NCBI RefSeq assembly: GCF_019900845.1
Contig: NZ_CP074570.1
Location: 558,001-622,000 of the forward strand
DNA from: Paraneptunicella aestuarii
GTDB taxonomy: Bacteria; Pseudomonadota; Gammaproteobacteria; Enterobacterales; Alteromonadaceae
DNA: 64,000 nucleotides
Direction: 5' to 3'
Part shown: in pieces, positions 62,605 through 64,000 of the stretch
Layout of the letters: each line of letters starts with the position of its first letter
How positions within the stretch are numbered: position 1 is the stretch's first letter
The notes under the pieces: model-generated
The model's input: the letters and a program-made list of their open reading frames with translations, nothing else
Told to the model about the DNA's origin: nothing
Databases searched by the model: none
Program-made: the position numbers and the translations under genes

Positions 62605-64000
62605 TTAGCCGTTACCGCCGTCTTCATCATCATCATCCTCGTCATCGCCTTCTCCATCACCGTCGTCGTCGCCGTTTCCATCGTCATCTTCACTGTCTTC
62701 AAACTCAATTTCTTCGGCTTTGATAGCGTTGTCTGATGTGAAGAAGCCTTTCACTTTTACAGAGACTCCGACAGCAAGATCTTCGGCTGTGCCATTGTCG
62801 AACTCTGTGTATTCATCAAAGGTGATTTCATGGTTTGCCAAGGTAAAACTATTACTGGATTGCAGAGACTGAATTTCGCCTTCCAGTGTGGTTCTCTCTG
62901 TAGCGGAGAATTCAATTTCTTTGGCAACAAGAACATTCTCTGCGTTTAATGTGCCTTCAATTTCCACAACAACACCATTTCCTAAACGACGATGGTTACC
63001 TTTGCCATATTTCGTCTGTTGTGTCGTTGTTACTTGTTGGTCGGCGACCATGAAGTTGGTTTCGGAAATGAAATTGCTGATAGTGCCAGAAATGCTGATT
63101 TCCTCATCTTGAGAAGCAAACTCTATGCGGTGAGCGATCAGGGTGGAATCGCTATCCAGAATGCCTTTTACTTCAACAGCAACGCCTTGCGCTAATGAAG
63201 ACGCATCGCCGTTAACATAGATGGTATCTTCAATGGTGGTGACTGCATGCCCGTTTACGGTGAAGTCGGTTGCGCTGTCAAAGGTATCAATCGTGCCTTC
63301 AATTTCTACGGCTTCGTTATTGTCTTCGCGTTCAAACTCAATTCGAGTTGCCAGAATATCACCAGTGTCCAGCTCTCTGCCTTTAACTTCTACAAGTGCA
63401 CCATTTTGCAAGTCGGCTTCAGCGCCGTCTTTAAAGCGGGTGTATTCGTCAGTAATGACGTTTCTGCCGTTAAGTACAAAGTTGCTGTCATCATCCAACT
63501 CGCTGATCGTCCCCTGAATTTTGACTTGTCTTACCGCAGAGCCTTGTTCACTGTTACCGTTATCGTCTAATAATTCGACCTCTAACCCTAGCAGAGTGTC
63601 GTCGTCTTGACGTTGCCCTTCAACAGAAACTCGGGAGCCGCTAGTCAACAGAGCGAAGAATTCATCTGCTGTTAAATCGTCTTCCTGATACTCAAACTCG
63701 GTGAATTCGTTGGTGACAACCATCACGCCTTGAACTTGGAAATCTGGCTGAGTGATTTGCCCCACTTGGCCTTCCAATTCAACATTTCCTGAGGGTTCTT
63801 CACCTGATAATTCGGTTCTTGCCAACAGGCGAATAACCAGTGCGTTATCGTTGCTAAAGGCTTTTACTTCAACGATATCACCAATGGCTAAGTCACCCAG
63901 CGTCAGTCGGCGAACTTTGGCGTCGGAGCGATCAATGAAATTGCTGTGTTGATCCAGAGTAAAAGTGGTATCCAGTAACGTCAGGGTTTGAGCGTCGGTG
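62605..64000 (-). CDS. DUF5666 repeat protein (partial, runs off the right edge)
   Basis: At least 465 residues; the frame stays open to the window end, so the N-terminus and signal are not seen. It carries about six tandem DUF5666 units of 65-75 residues, each with the pattern V-x-x-x-G-x-I, F-x-L/V-N-G, a T-x-F/Y strand, L-x-x-G-V-x-V-E-V-K-G and A-x-x-I-E-F. The last ~35 residues are almost all Asp, Glu and Gly (DDDGNGDDDG type), a feature of calcium-binding or surface tails. Function unknown; family members are exported. Confidence 0.8.
   Translation of the reverse strand, partial: TDAQTLTLLDTTFTLDQHSNFIDRSDAKVRRLTLGDLAIGDIVEVKAFSNDNALVIRLLARTELSGEEPSGNVELEGQVGQITQPDFQVQGVMVVTNEFTEFEYQEDDLTADEFFALLTSGSRVSVEGQRQDDDTLLGLEVELLDDNGNSEQGSAVRQVKIQGTISELDDDSNFVLNGRNVITDEYTRFKDGAEADLQNGALVEVKGRELDTGDILATRIEFEREDNNEAVEIEGTIDTFDSATDFTVNGHAVTTIEDTIYVNGDASSLAQGVAVEVKGILDSDSTLIAHRIEFASQDEEISISGTISNFISETNFMVADQQVTTTQQTKYGKGNHRRLGNGVVVEIEGTLNAENVLVAKEIEFSATERTTLEGEIQSLQSSNSFTLANHEITFDEYTEFDNGTAEDLAVGVSVKVKGFFTSDNAIKAEEIEFEDSEDDDGNGDDDGDGEGDDEDDDDEDGGNG

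Noticed and set aside
63825..63825. TTG as the start of the DUF5666 gene
   Set aside because: The frame remains open to the window end and the sequence upstream continues the repeat pattern.

Overview
The window looks like chromosomal DNA of an aerobic Gram-negative gammaproteobacterium, most likely a marine Alteromonadales-type organism. This is inferred from the yicC / rph-pyrE neighbourhood, MiaE, CysG, DeaD, two large TonB-dependent receptors, several secreted peptidases and the moderate base composition. No rRNA, tRNA or CRISPR array was recognised.

Layout. 1-5 kb holds small housekeeping and regulatory genes: an AHSA1-like protein, a YgjP-like metallopeptidase, a PadR regulator with an orphan permease-prefix membrane protein, a 31-residue protein and a membrane sensor-like protein. 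5.2-12.5 kb is an accessory island. It has a large Upf1-like SF1 helicase, an integrase fragment, a Fic fragment, a lipoprotein and a HipBA toxin-antitoxin module. The HipBA segment lies between two 33-bp copies (one mismatch) of the 3' end of yicC, i.e. apparent attachment sites. 12.5-18.8 kb is core: yicC, an S9 peptidase with a decayed tandem copy, rph, pyrE, a TusA-like gene and a DsbA-fold isomerase. 18.8-25.3 kb holds an MscS channel, two PlsC-type acyltransferases, an atypical Nramp-family transporter, MiaE and a glycosyltransferase. 25.3-29.2 kb holds a MITE-like element, a TonB receptor and a DUF1697 gene bracketed by two 153-bp direct repeats.

29.3-37.9 kb is the most unusual part. 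It encodes a 1360-residue Ser/Thr kinase / cyclase-like / AAA ATPase / helical-repeat protein, a secreted protein ending in a CxxCH motif, a nitrobindin-like beta-barrel, an unrecognised protein and an FHA protein with a winged-helix-like C-terminus. These look like one phospho-signalling locus. 37.9-50.5 kb holds two exported methyltransferase-like proteins with a secreted amidohydrolase, DUF1285/DUF3014 genes, a sterol-desaturase family enzyme, a second TonB receptor, a DUF6702 protein and an M1 peptidase.

50.9-56.6 kb is a tight, translationally coupled five-gene operon: acyl carrier protein, LpxL-like acyltransferase, MsbA-like ABC exporter, AMP-forming ligase and a fold-III PLP decarboxylase. 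The last two resemble exosortase-A-associated families, but no exosortase is visible. It probably makes and exports an ACP-tethered, amine-bearing small molecule or lipid. 56.5-64 kb ends with a diguanylate cyclase, CysG, DeaD, a voltage-gated cation channel and a DUF5666-repeat protein running off the right edge.
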